From Rhodospirillaceae bacterium Spongia-Bin9 (GTDB lineage Bacteria; Pseudomonadota; Alphaproteobacteria; Bin65), in NCBI GenBank assembly GCA_900197615.1, contig FZLR01000006.1, forward strand, positions 1-60,153: a DNA stretch of 60,153 bases, written 5' to 3'. The notes beneath the pieces are model-generated. The model made no database searches. It saw only the letters and a list, made by a program, of their open reading frames with translations, and was not told the origin of the DNA. The position numbers and the translations under genes were made by a program. Positions within the stretch are counted from its first letter, which is position 1. Each line of letters opens with the position of its first letter. Shown piece by piece: positions 8,012-16,315 of this stretch.

Positions 8012-9286
8012 ATGTCAAATGCCTATCTACCCCGGCACCTCGTGTTCGAATTGGAGGCCGCACTGGAGCATGCAAGGGTCGTCAATCTGATCGGGCCCCG
8101 TCAGGCCGGAAAAACAACGCTCGTGCGCGATCTTTTCGCGAGGGGTCGCTATATCAGCCTTGACGATGCCGCAAACCTCGCGGCCATCGATGCCGACCCC
8201 TATGGACAGATCGCGGCATTACGCGAGGAGCTCGATGACATTCCGCTGATCATCGACGAAGCACAACGCTCGACCGACCTTTCGCTCGCCATCAAGCGGA
8301 TCGTCGATGAGCACCCGCGCAAGGGGCAGTTTGTGCTGACCGGCTCCTCGAACGTCTTTCGTACAACGAATGTCGCCGACTCCCTTGCGGGACGGATGCG
8401 CACCCTGACGCTCTGGCCGCTCTCGGCTGCCGAGCTTCATCGTGCGCCGGTTTCCCGGCTTATCGACTGGGCGGCTGGAAAAGAACCAAAACTGTCGGCT
8501 ATCCAAGCAGAGCGTGTGTCCCGTTCGGACGTCATCGATCTCGTGCTGAGAGGCGGCTTCCCGGAAATCCGTCAGCTGCCTTTGCGGGGCCGGCAGAGAC
8601 AATACAGGGACAATGTCGATACCATGGTCGACCGTGACGTTGCCGACATCATGAAGATACGGAAAACGGACGCCCTTCGCCGCCTGATCGATCAGATGGC
8701 GGCGCGGACCGCCAACGAACTCAACATCGCCGAACTCTCCAACGCGGTGAAAATCCGTCGTGAGACGAGCGAACAGTATATCGACATCCTGCTCAGACTG
8801 TCAGCGATCGCTAAACTGGGCGCATGGGCTTCCGGGGAAGGAAAGCGGGAGATCAAGAATCCGAAATATCACTTTGTAGACAGCGGCGTCCTGTGCGCCC
8901 TTCGGCACTTCGGCGACAATGCGTTCGATATCGGGGCGGAGCCGGCCGCCTTTGGTGCGGTACTGGAAAGCTATGTTCTGAACGAACTCCTGCGCGCAGC
9001 ACCTATGCAAGACGCCGAGTATCGCCTTTATCACTGGCGCAGTGCAGACAAACGCGAGATCGACATCCTGATCGAAAGCGGGCGTCGCCTGGTCGGCATC
9101 GAAATCAAGGCGGCCACGACTGTCGATGCGCACGATTTCCGCCACCTGCACTGGTTCGCTAGCGAAGGTTCGGGCCGAAAGAGGCAGTTTACAGGCCTTG
9201 TCATTTACCTCGGTGCCGAGAAGCTGACCTTCGGCACCGGACTGTTCGCAATCCCCGTCAGCAGCCTGTGGGCCGAGATCGGCTGA
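8012..9286 (+). CDS. AAA-family ATP-binding protein with C-terminal DUF4143
   Basis: 424 residues from the ATG at 8012; two in-frame TTG codons lie just upstream at 8003-8008. Walker A is GPRQAGKTT (residues 28-36), Walker B is PLIIDEAQR (78-86), and a sensor-like LTGSSN follows (109-114). The C-terminal half has the DUF4143 pattern, with an HFVDSGVLCALR-like block and a PD-(D/E)XK-like tail (REIDILIESGRRLVGIEIKAA). The family is widespread, found singly in genomes and often mobile; its biological role is not settled. Codon use is less GC-biased than in the neighbours. It sits alone between unrelated operons, consistent with horizontal acquisition. Confidence 0.88.
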   Translation: MSNAYLPRHLVFELEAALEHARVVNLIGPRQAGKTTLVRDLFARGRYISLDDAANLAAIDADPYGQIAALREELDDIPLIIDEAQRSTDLSLAIKRIVDEHPRKGQFVLTGSSNVFRTTNVADSLAGRMRTLTLWPLSAAELHRAPVSRLIDWAAGKEPKLSAIQAERVSRSDVIDLVLRGGFPEIRQLPLRGRQRQYRDNVDTMVDRDVADIMKIRKTDALRRLIDQMAARTANELNIAELSNAVKIRRETSEQYIDILLRLSAIAKLGAWASGEGKREIKNPKYHFVDSGVLCALRHFGDNAFDIGAEPAAFGAVLESYVLNELLRAAPMQDAEYRLYHWRSADKREIDILIESGRRLVGIEIKAATTVDAHDFRHLHWFASEGSGRKRQFTGLVIYLGAEKLTFGTGLFAIPVSSLWAEIG

Positions 9287-9336
9287 ATACTGTCGGCAAA
9301 ACCAGAAGCAGGCTTCAGCAGAATCCAGGGACAAGC

Positions 9337-9969
9337 GTGACCGTTTTCTTTCTCCCGCGCGGCGGCCTGTTCCTGGACCGCGACGGCGTAGTCAACGTCG
9401 ACCGCGGCTACGTCCACCGGCCGGACCAGATCGATTTCATCCCCGGCGTGTTCGATCTGGGGCGTGCGGCCATGCGGCTCAATCTGCCGATCATGATTAT
9501 CACCAACCAGGCCGGCATCGCCCGCGGCCTCTACACCACACAGCAGTTGAGCGACCTGATGGCGTGGATGGTAGCGCGGTTCGCTCATGAAGGCGTGGCG
9601 ATCGCCCGTGTCGAGCACAGCCCGTGGTTCCCGCCCGGCCTGACGCCGCCGGACGGTCGCCCGCTGTTGACCGAATGGGTGCGCGACTCCTGGTGGCGAA
9701 AGCCGGGCGCCGGCATGCTGCACCGAGCCGCCCAGGCTGTCGGCGTCGACCCGGCGCAAAGCGTCCTGATCGGCGACCGGGAGGGCGACATCGCGGCTGG
9801 CCGGGAAGCCGGCGTGCGCGCCACGATCCAGTTCGTTCCCGGGACGCCGAGTCCCGCCCTGGACCTCATTCCAGACACGCTTCCCGATCCCGACCCCGAT
9901 TATGGCGCCGACTACAGGTGCCGGCGCCACGAGGAGACCGTCGAAATCCTGGAACGGCTCTACGGCTGA
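9337..9969 (+). CDS. HAD-IIIA phosphatase related to heptose-bisphosphate phosphatase GmhB, zinc loop lost
   Basis: 210 residues from a GTG at 9337; upstream codons overlap the spacer and lack homology. HAD motif I is FLDRDGVVN (D14, D16), motif II is ITNQAG (T56), motif III is the lysine in RKPGAGML (K122), and motif IV is IGDREGD (D147, D151). All catalytic residues are therefore present. GmhB-type enzymes also carry a Cys/His zinc loop between motifs II and III. Here the matching stretch (about residues 92-121) has no cysteine, so substrate preference may differ from heptose bisphosphate. The GH3-like gene begins 26 nt downstream, so the two are probably co-transcribed. Confidence 0.88.
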   Translation: MTVFFLPRGGLFLDRDGVVNVDRGYVHRPDQIDFIPGVFDLGRAAMRLNLPIMIITNQAGIARGLYTTQQLSDLMAWMVARFAHEGVAIARVEHSPWFPPGLTPPDGRPLLTEWVRDSWWRKPGAGMLHRAAQAVGVDPAQSVLIGDREGDIAAGREAGVRATIQFVPGTPSPALDLIPDTLPDPDPDYGADYRCRRHEETVEILERLYG

Positions 9970-9994
9970 GCCGGGGCCGGCCTATATCCGGGCC

Positions 9995-11548
9995 ATGATG
10001 GATGCGACGCCCCTTCTCCGCCTGTGGGCCCGGCGGCGGCTGCGGCGGCTGGCGGCGATGGACCCGGCGGCGGTCCAGTTGGCCGAACTGCGCAGGCTGG
10101 TGCGCGCAGCGGCGCAGACCCGGTTCGGGCGGGAGCACGGGTTCGCGCACATCCGCACGGTCGCCGATTTCCAGGCTGCCGTGCCGGTCCGCGATTACGA
10201 TGCGTTCCGCGACGAGGTCTGGGGCGACGCCTTCCCGCAACTGGCCAATATCGGCTGGCCCGGCCCGGTACCCTGGTTCGCGCTCACCAGCGGCACGACG
10301 CGCGATGTGACCAAGTATATCCCGGTCACCAAGGCGATGATCCGCTCCAACAAGCGGGCGGCGCTCGACACGGTGGCGCACCATCTCGCCGTCCGGCCGG
10401 ACAGCCGGGTGGCGGGCGGCCGGAATTTCATCCTCGGCGGCAGCACCGATCTGAAGCCGCTGGCGCCCGGCATTCTCGCCGGCGACCTCTCCGGTGTTGC
10501 CGCGGCGACCGTGCCGTCCTGGGCGCAATTCCTCACCTGGCCGCCGAAGGAGCTGGCGCTTGAGCCGGACTGGGAGCGCAAGATCGACCGGCTGGCCCGG
10601 GGCAGCCTCGACCGGGATATCCGCTCGGTCAGCGGGACGCCGAGCTGGCTGCTCCTGCTGTTCGAGCGGCTGGCCGACCTGCGGCCGCCGGCAGAGCGCG
10701 ACCTGACGCGAATCTGGCCCAACCTGGAATTGGTCATCCACGGCGGGGTTCGCTTCGATCCCTACAAGCCGCAATTCGACGACTGGCTGCGCGGCGGTCC
10801 AGTCGACTACCGCGAGGCCTATGCCGCCAGCGAAGGCTTTGTCGCGAGCAGCGACCGCGGGTTCGGCGAAGGGCTGCGGCTCAATCTCGACACCGGCCTG
10901 TTCTACGAATTCATCCCCGTGGAGGAACTGGAAGCCGCGCGACCGGTGCGCCATTGGATCGGCACGGTCGAGACCGGCGTCAACTATGCCCTCGTCCTGT
11001 CGACGTGCGCCGGCCTGTGGGGCTGGCTGCTCGGCGATACGGTGCGCTTCACCGGGCGCGATCCGCCGCGCCTGCTAGTGACCGGCCGGACCGGCGCGAC
11101 CATGTCGGCCTTCGGCGAGCATCTGACTGGCGAGGAAATCGACCGTGCGGTCAGCCGGGCCGCCGCCGCCGCGGGCCTTTCCGTCGCCGACTATGCCATG
11201 GGCGCGTTCTTCCCGACGGCAGAACAGCCGCTCGGCGGCCACCGCTATGTCGTCGAGTTCGCGGGCGCCCAGCCCCAGGCAGGATCGATCGACCGGTTCG
11301 GCGCTGCGCTCGATGCCGACTTGGCGGCGGGCAACGAGGACTACGCCGCCCACCGCTCCGGCGGCTTCGGCCTGCGCGCGCCCGAAATATTCGCCGCGCG
11401 GCCGGGTTTCTTCGCAGCCTGGATGAAGCGGCGCGGCAAGCTGGGCGGCCAGCACAAGGTGCCGCGGGTCATCAACGATACCGGACTGTTCAATGGTCTG
11501 CTCGATGCGCTGGACGCGGCGGCGCAGAAGACGGCAGACGGGAACTGA
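9995..11548 (+). CDS. GH3 auxin-responsive promoter family protein (acyl-adenylating/amide synthetase fold)
   Basis: 517 residues from the ATG at 9995. GH3 proteins are ANL-superfamily enzymes; plant members adenylate carboxylic acids and join them to amino acids. The ATP loop is seen as SGTTRDVTKYIPVT, the acyl pocket motif as YREAYAASEG, and the late motif as GLWGWLLGDTVRF. Bacterial homologs are common but mostly uncharacterised. Its position behind a HAD phosphatase suggests a small biosynthetic or modifying pair. The acid and the acceptor are unknown. It is convergent with the GST gene, with 55 nt between stops. Confidence 0.88.
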   Translation: MMDATPLLRLWARRRLRRLAAMDPAAVQLAELRRLVRAAAQTRFGREHGFAHIRTVADFQAAVPVRDYDAFRDEVWGDAFPQLANIGWPGPVPWFALTSGTTRDVTKYIPVTKAMIRSNKRAALDTVAHHLAVRPDSRVAGGRNFILGGSTDLKPLAPGILAGDLSGVAAATVPSWAQFLTWPPKELALEPDWERKIDRLARGSLDRDIRSVSGTPSWLLLLFERLADLRPPAERDLTRIWPNLELVIHGGVRFDPYKPQFDDWLRGGPVDYREAYAASEGFVASSDRGFGEGLRLNLDTGLFYEFIPVEELEAARPVRHWIGTVETGVNYALVLSTCAGLWGWLLGDTVRFTGRDPPRLLVTGRTGATMSAFGEHLTGEEIDRAVSRAAAAAGLSVADYAMGAFFPTAEQPLGGHRYVVEFAGAQPQAGSIDRFGAALDADLAAGNEDYAAHRSGGFGLRAPEIFAARPGFFAAWMKRRGKLGGQHKVPRVINDTGLFNGLLDALDAAAQKTADGN

Positions 11549-11603
11549 AGCGCAGGCCCGCCCGCCCGGCGTACAGCATTTCCGGTCTTCCGCGGCCCGG
11601 TGC

Positions 11604-12467
11604 TCAGAGCCCGGCCACGTCGATCAGAGTTTTTCCGGCTGCGCGTTGCCGCCGGTGATTCTCGTCGATCGCCTTCCGTATCTCGGGCGGCACTGCGATC
11701 TCGCGGGCGAACTCCGGCCGCTCGCGGAGCGGCCGGAACCACGCGAAAAGGTTGGGGTGCAGCCTTTCCACGGGATAGCCGCAGAGCATGAGCCGGTTGA
11801 CGTAGATGAACCAGGCGATATCGGCCAGGCTCAATTGCCCGCCCATTATGCAGGGAGCGGCGCCCAGCCGGCGGTCCAGTTCTTCGAACGACCGGCGAAA
11901 CCGGGCCGCCGAGGTCCGGATGGCCCCGTCGGCGATCCCGTCGCGCGCCATGCGTTCCCAGTACGCGATCTCGGCGGCCTTGTTCGGGTCGCGATCTCCC
12001 AGAACGGTCCCGCTGCCGCCCGCACGGTAATCGGCCAGCGCCTCCGCCGATTTCGGCGCGCGCGGCCGCGGCTGGGTAAACCGAAAAGAGATCGTCCGCA
12101 AATCGTGATGCAGATCGTCCTCGTGGCGCAGCAGTTCGGCCATGTCCGCTTCGCGCCCTTCGGGGATCAGCCGCGGGGCGGGAAACCGCCGGTCGAGCAG
12201 CGAGACGATGTCGTTGCTCTCGATATGGACTTCGCCATCGAGGACCAGCGTCGGGACCAGCCCGCGCGGATTGATGCCGAGAAACCGTTCGCTCAGATTC
12301 TCGCCCTTGGGCAAGTCGACCGGATGCGCCTGCCAGTCGACACCTTTCAGATTGAGGACGATCCGGGTCTTCTGCGAACAGGACGAGCCGTGGAAGTGGA
12401 ACAGGTGCACGCCCTGCCAGCCGAGCACGTCGCGCGTGCGGATGTCGGTCTCCAATAGCTGAACCAT
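11604..12467 (-). CDS. Glutathione S-transferase family protein
   Basis: 287 residues, ATG at 12467. The N-terminal thioredoxin-fold domain (about residues 18-100) shows SSCSQKTRI at the active-site turn, NPRGLVPTL with the cis-proline, and ESNDI for glutathione gamma-glutamyl contact. The C-terminal helical domain (about 120-280) has the GGQLSLADIAWF pattern. It is longer than a typical GST (about 210) because of an N-terminal extension and a longer helical domain. The substrate is unknown. It is divergent from the amidohydrolase across 292 nt in which no operator was recognised. Confidence 0.88.
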   Translation of the reverse strand: MVQLLETDIRTRDVLGWQGVHLFHFHGSSCSQKTRIVLNLKGVDWQAHPVDLPKGENLSERFLGINPRGLVPTLVLDGEVHIESNDIVSLLDRRFPAPRLIPEGREADMAELLRHEDDLHHDLRTISFRFTQPRPRAPKSAEALADYRAGGSGTVLGDRDPNKAAEIAYWERMARDGIADGAIRTSAARFRRSFEELDRRLGAAPCIMGGQLSLADIAWFIYVNRLMLCGYPVERLHPNLFAWFRPLRERPEFAREIAVPPEIRKAIDENHRRQRAAGKTLIDVAGL

Positions 12468-12759
12468 CGCGCTTCCTCTCGTGCCCGGCCGCAGCGCCGT
12501 TCACGCCGGCGACAATACCGAAGAAGCCACAATAGCGTTGCCCGTCCCAATCCGACAACACGACGGCATCGCCATGCGTCCGGTGATTTTCGGGCCATTC
12601 GCGAGGCGATGTATTCCCGCGCCGGACCCGTCCCGGCGCGACACGGGGCGGCAGCGCGGCAGCGTCGATTTGCCTGTCGGGACGGCCGCCCACGCGTTAC
12701 AAGCGGAGCCCAGCCGGCTCCGGCAGCCCGATCCACACTAATTTTGAAGGCCCCGAGGC

Positions 12760-14400
12760 GTGACCACGACCGTCTATCCCGCCCGCAAGATCGTCACCAT
12801 GAACCCGGCCCGGCCGCACGCAACCCATGTCGCGGTGCGCGACGGCCGCATCGTCGGCGCCGGAACGCTGGACGAATTGGCAGGGTGGGGCGCCTACACG
12901 CTGGATGACCGCTTCGCCGACAAGGTGCTGATGCCGGGCCTGGTGGAGGGCCATAGCCACGCCATGGAAGGTTCGTTCTGGGCCTATGTCTATTGCGGTT
13001 ATTTCGACCGGATGGACCCGGAAGGCACGGTCTGGACCGGCCTCAAATCGATCGACGAGATCGTGGCGCGGCTGCGCGAGGCCGCCGACCGGCTCGAGTC
13101 GCCGACCGCACCGCTCGCCGGCTGGTCGCTCGACGCGATCTACTACGGCGGCCGGCGCGTCGACCGGCACGATCTGGACCGGGTGTCGACCGGGCGTGCC
13201 GTCGGCGTGCTCAACGCCTCTGGCCATATCCTCAACGTCAACAGCAAGGCGCTGGAAATGGCCGGCCTGCTCAAGCCGGGGATCGACCATCCCGGCATCC
13301 CGCTGGGCAAGGACGGCCTGCCGACCGGCGAGATGAAGGGCCCGGACGCCATGGCGCCGCTCGGCCCGCATACGGGGTTCGACCGCGATCTGCTCGCCTG
13401 CGACGAGCCCGGCCTGCGCCGCTTCGCCAGGCTGTGCGTGCGCACCGGCGTGACGACGGCGGCCGACCTCGCCAACACGCTGCCGGACGACGCGGTGGAC
13501 ATGATGCTGCGGGTGACTGCCGAGCCCGGCTATCCGGCGCGCATCGTCGCCCTGCGCCGCTTCTACGGCGTAACGCCCGAAGAGCTGATCGAACGGGTTC
13601 TCGATCTGCGCGAACGCAGCCACGATAATCTGCGCCTCGGCGTTATCAAGGTGGTGGCCGACGGCTCGATCCAGGGCTTCTCGGCGCGGCTTCGCTGGCC
13701 CGGCTACTACAACGGGGCGCCTGAGGGTTTGTGGTACATCCCGCCGGAGCATCTTCTCGAAATCTACGAGCGCGCCCTGGCCGCGGGCGTGCAGGTCCAC
13801 ACCCACACCAACGGCGACGAGGCGACGGCGCTGGCGCTCGATTGCGTGGAAGCGGCCTTGCGCAAGCATCCATCGCCCGATCATCGCTTCACGCTCCAGC
13901 ATTGCCAGCTTGCCGACTCCGCCCAGTTCCGGCGCATGGCTCGGCTCGGCGTGGGCGTCAACCTGTTTCCGAACCATCACTTTTACTGGGGCGACCAGCA
14001 TTACGGCATCACGGTCGGGCCGGAGCGCGCCGAACGGATGAACGCCTGCGCGACCGCGCTCGCCACCGGCGTGCCGCTCGCCATCCATTCCGATGCGCCG
14101 GTCACGCCGCTCGGCCCTCTGTTCACAGCCTGGTGCGCGGTCAACCGGCGGACGGCGACCGGCCGGACCCTCGGCGAGCACGAGCGGATCGGCGTTGCCG
14201 ACGCCCTGCGCACGATTACCCTGGGAGCGGCCTATACCTTCAAGCTGGATGGCGAGATCGGCTCGATCGAGACCGGCAAGCGTGCAGATTTCGCGGTGCT
14301 GGAGGACGATCCGGAAACTGTGGGCGGCGAAGCGCTTAAGGATGTTCGGATCTGGGGCACGGTGCAGGGCGGCCGCATCTTCCCGGCGGCCGAAATCTAG
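12760..14400 (+). CDS. Amidohydrolase family 3 (metal-dependent hydrolase)
   Basis: 546 residues from a GTG at 12760. The TIM-barrel amidohydrolase signature appears as LMPGLVEGHSHAMEG near residue 70, with HTHTNGDEA, LQHCQLAD and AIHSDAPVTPLGP later giving the metal-binding His and Asp residues. The C-terminal TLGAAYTFKLDGEIGSIETGKRADFAVLEDDP block is the composite beta domain. Enzymes of this subgroup hydrolyse amides, formamides or cyclic ureides; the substrate is not predictable here. The COG0523 GTPase starts 2 nt after the stop, so the two are translated together. That partner could deliver the metal. Confidence 0.9.
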   Translation: MTTTVYPARKIVTMNPARPHATHVAVRDGRIVGAGTLDELAGWGAYTLDDRFADKVLMPGLVEGHSHAMEGSFWAYVYCGYFDRMDPEGTVWTGLKSIDEIVARLREAADRLESPTAPLAGWSLDAIYYGGRRVDRHDLDRVSTGRAVGVLNASGHILNVNSKALEMAGLLKPGIDHPGIPLGKDGLPTGEMKGPDAMAPLGPHTGFDRDLLACDEPGLRRFARLCVRTGVTTAADLANTLPDDAVDMMLRVTAEPGYPARIVALRRFYGVTPEELIERVLDLRERSHDNLRLGVIKVVADGSIQGFSARLRWPGYYNGAPEGLWYIPPEHLLEIYERALAAGVQVHTHTNGDEATALALDCVEAALRKHPSPDHRFTLQHCQLADSAQFRRMARLGVGVNLFPNHHFYWGDQHYGITVGPERAERMNACATALATGVPLAIHSDAPVTPLGPLFTAWCAVNRRTATGRTLGEHERIGVADALRTITLGAAYTFKLDGEIGSIETGKRADFAVLEDDPETVGGEALKDVRIWGTVQGGRIFPAAEI

Positions 14401-14402
14401 CC

Positions 14403-15359
14403 ATGGCGCCCGGTGGCAAACGGCCCGGCCCGCCGCAACTGCCTCTGCCGGTCACCGTCGTCGGCGGCTATCTCGGCGCCGGCAAGACAACCCTGATCAA
14501 CGCCATGCTGCGCCGGGCGGGCGGGCGGCGGCTCGCCATCATGGTCAACGAGTTCGGCGCGCTGCCGATCGACAGCAGCCTGATCGAGGCTGCCGACGAT
14601 CGGATCGTCACCCTGACCGGCGGCTGCGTCTGCTGCAGCTATGGCGAGGATATGGTTTCGTCCCTCGCCATGCTGGCAGCGCTCGACCCCCGGCCTGACC
14701 ATGTGCTGCTCGAGGCGAGCGGCGTCGCCTTTCCCGGCGCGATCGCCGGCACGGTCGGGCTGCTGCAGGATTTCGTTCTCGACGGCACCGTCGTCCTTGC
14801 CGACGCCGAAACCGTGCAGCGCCGCGCCGCCGACCGCTATATCGGGAGCACCGTCCGGCAGCAGTTTGCGCAGGCCGACCTGATCCTGCTTAACAAATGC
14901 GACCTGGCGGCCGATCCGGACGCCGTCGAGGCCTGGCTGGGCGAAGCGGCGCCGGATGTCCGGACAGTCCGTGCCAGACAGGCCGACGTGCCGATAAGCG
15001 TCGTGCTCGGCGCACGGAGCGGCGGCCCCGCGAAGCTGGTCGGCGGGCCGTTCGACCACACCGGCGGCTTCGTCTCGGCCATGCTCAACCCACCGGCGGG
15101 TGCCGATCCGGGAGCGCTCGCCCGCCTGCTGGCCGACCCGGCGCACCGCCTGCTGCGGGCCAAGGGTTTCGTGCGGCGTGGGGACGGCGCCATGGCTGCT
15201 ATCCAGGTTGTCGGCAATCGCTGGACGGTGACGGAAGCGCCCGCCGAGGCGCGGTCCGGCCTGGTCTGCATCGGCCTCAAAGGCCAGGTCGATGTCGCAG
15301 CGGTCCGGCGGGAGGTTGCAGAGGCCGCTACGGTTCGAACCGGTACGGATACGCCCTGA
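14403..15359 (+). CDS. CobW/COG0523 family metal-chaperone GTPase
   Basis: 318 residues, ATG 2 nt after the amidohydrolase stop. The P-loop is GGYLGAGKT (residues 21-29), the metal-binding CxCC motif is GCVCC (C75, C77, C78), and the guanine-specifying motif is LNKCDL. A C-terminal CobW_C-like domain is present but short and lacks a His-rich tail. The family loads zinc, cobalt or other metals into client enzymes. The tight coupling suggests the upstream amidohydrolase is the client; this is inference from context. Confidence 0.9.
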   Translation: MAPGGKRPGPPQLPLPVTVVGGYLGAGKTTLINAMLRRAGGRRLAIMVNEFGALPIDSSLIEAADDRIVTLTGGCVCCSYGEDMVSSLAMLAALDPRPDHVLLEASGVAFPGAIAGTVGLLQDFVLDGTVVLADAETVQRRAADRYIGSTVRQQFAQADLILLNKCDLAADPDAVEAWLGEAAPDVRTVRARQADVPISVVLGARSGGPAKLVGGPFDHTGGFVSAMLNPPAGADPGALARLLADPAHRLLRAKGFVRRGDGAMAAIQVVGNRWTVTEAPAEARSGLVCIGLKGQVDVAAVRREVAEAATVRTGTDTP

Positions 15360-15368
15360 AGACGCGTC

Positions 15369-15575
15369 TCACCACCAGTCGTCGGCCGGCAGGGTCAGGA
15401 ACTGGAGGCGTTCGAGATTCTTGTCCAGCGCCGATGCGACTTCGTCGTCGCCATACACAGCGTCGAGTCTTTCCGTCATGCGCTCGCCGGAAAGGCGCGT
15501 AACCAATTCCTCAGCGGCCCCAGCAATAAGTTCGCTCCGGGAGATAGCCATGCGCGCCGCAGGCTGCCCGCGGCT
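15369..15575 (-). pseudogene. 5'-truncated antitoxin remnant (ribbon-helix-helix/MazE-like type)
   Basis: A 60-residue frame from the ATG at 15551 carries the typical second half of small CopG/MazE-type antitoxins: AISRSELIAGAAEELV, then TERLDAVYGDD, then a toxin-binding tail ending LTLPADDWW. Homology continues a few residues upstream of the ATG (AARMAISRSEL) but the DNA-binding N-terminal strand is absent, because the stop of the CAP gene lies there (15575). No toxin gene is downstream, where the COG0523 gene ends. It is best read as the leftover of a toxin-antitoxin pair. If expressed, it could only be a non-DNA-binding peptide. Confidence 0.55.
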
Positions 15576-16219
15576 CAGGAAACTATCTCGCGGATCACGC
15601 AGCCGGGCGGCCGGCGCATCCGGGTCTGCTTGCTGCGCTCGTTCAGTTCGGCGCCGGCGGTTGGGTAGGTGCGCTCCCAGTTCATCGCGGAACTCGGCTG
15701 CGCCAGCTTGACGACCCACCAGTGCCTGTAGCGTCCCGGCGGCGCATCCGGCGTGTAGAGATAGGCGGCGCCGGCATGAAGGTAGACCTTCCGCAAAAGC
15801 GCGAACCGGTGGCAGGGGCTGGCTTTCAGATTGCCTACGGCGCCGACCGCGGTGATCTGGCCGGCCGACAGCGTTTCGCCGACTTCGACCCAGTCGTAAC
15901 CGGTCCGCGCCACGCGTTGGCTGGGCGACGAGCCGTCGCTGCCGGCGTGGTAGAAGCGCCAGTTGTTGCGGAAATCCAGGGCCTTGTCGTTGGCCGCCTT
16001 CATCACATGCGCTTCCAGAATGACGGGCGGCAACCCATTCGCCGTCCGGAATTCGTTGACGACCCGGATGATCGTCTGGGCGTGGCGCATCTGTTCCGGC
16101 GCCGGATCGGCGACCCGGGCCTCACCGCGGGCGAATTCGGCGGTTTTGGTCCCGGTGCATCCGCCCAGGGCGAGGGCGAAGAGGAAAAGCATGGAGATAA
16201 GCGAAGTCGGAATTTTCAT
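15575..16219 (-). CDS. CAP-domain lipoprotein, copy 1
   Basis: 214 residues, ATG at 16219. Residues 1-21 form a lipoprotein signal with lipobox LALGGC, so the protein should be lipid-anchored. The CAP (SCP/PR1) region covers about residues 45-190: VVNEFRTANGLPPV matches the first helix, NNWRFYHAGSDG the metal-site histidine region, and VGETLSAGQ the ENI-type motif in altered form. The last strand block is RHWWVVKLAQ. Bacterial CAP proteins act in the envelope, often with unclear roles. It is followed in the same direction by an antitoxin scar and preceded by a second CAP gene. The two share the fold but little sequence. Confidence 0.8.
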   Translation of the reverse strand: MKIPTSLISMLFLFALALGGCTGTKTAEFARGEARVADPAPEQMRHAQTIIRVVNEFRTANGLPPVILEAHVMKAANDKALDFRNNWRFYHAGSDGSSPSQRVARTGYDWVEVGETLSAGQITAVGAVGNLKASPCHRFALLRKVYLHAGAAYLYTPDAPPGRYRHWWVVKLAQPSSAMNWERTYPTAGAELNERSKQTRMRRPPGCVIREIVS

Positions 16220-16260
16220 AGCGCGCCTAAATTAGCTGGACGGGCAATCTGTGCAAGGCC

Positions 16261-16296
16261 CTGCATCCGGGACTGCATCCGGGACTGTATCCGGGA
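16261..16296. repeat. Three 12-bp tandem repeats between two CAP genes
   Basis: CTGCATCCGGGA is repeated three times in a row (the third copy has one C-to-T change). It lies 41 nt upstream of the CAP copy 1 start, in the 96-nt space behind CAP copy 2. It may be a slippage-prone spacer or a regulatory array. Confidence 0.7.
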
Positions 16297-16315
16297 CGGC
16301 GATGCTTGCTCCGCT

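Noticed and set aside
15320-15359. A tRNA-like GGTTCGAAC-type stretch at the end of the COG0523 gene
   Set aside because: It lies inside the coding region and no acceptor stem or anticodon arm can be folded around it.
16261-16296. Possible CRISPR-like array
   Set aside because: The units are 12 bp and directly tandem without spacers, so it is a simple tandem repeat.
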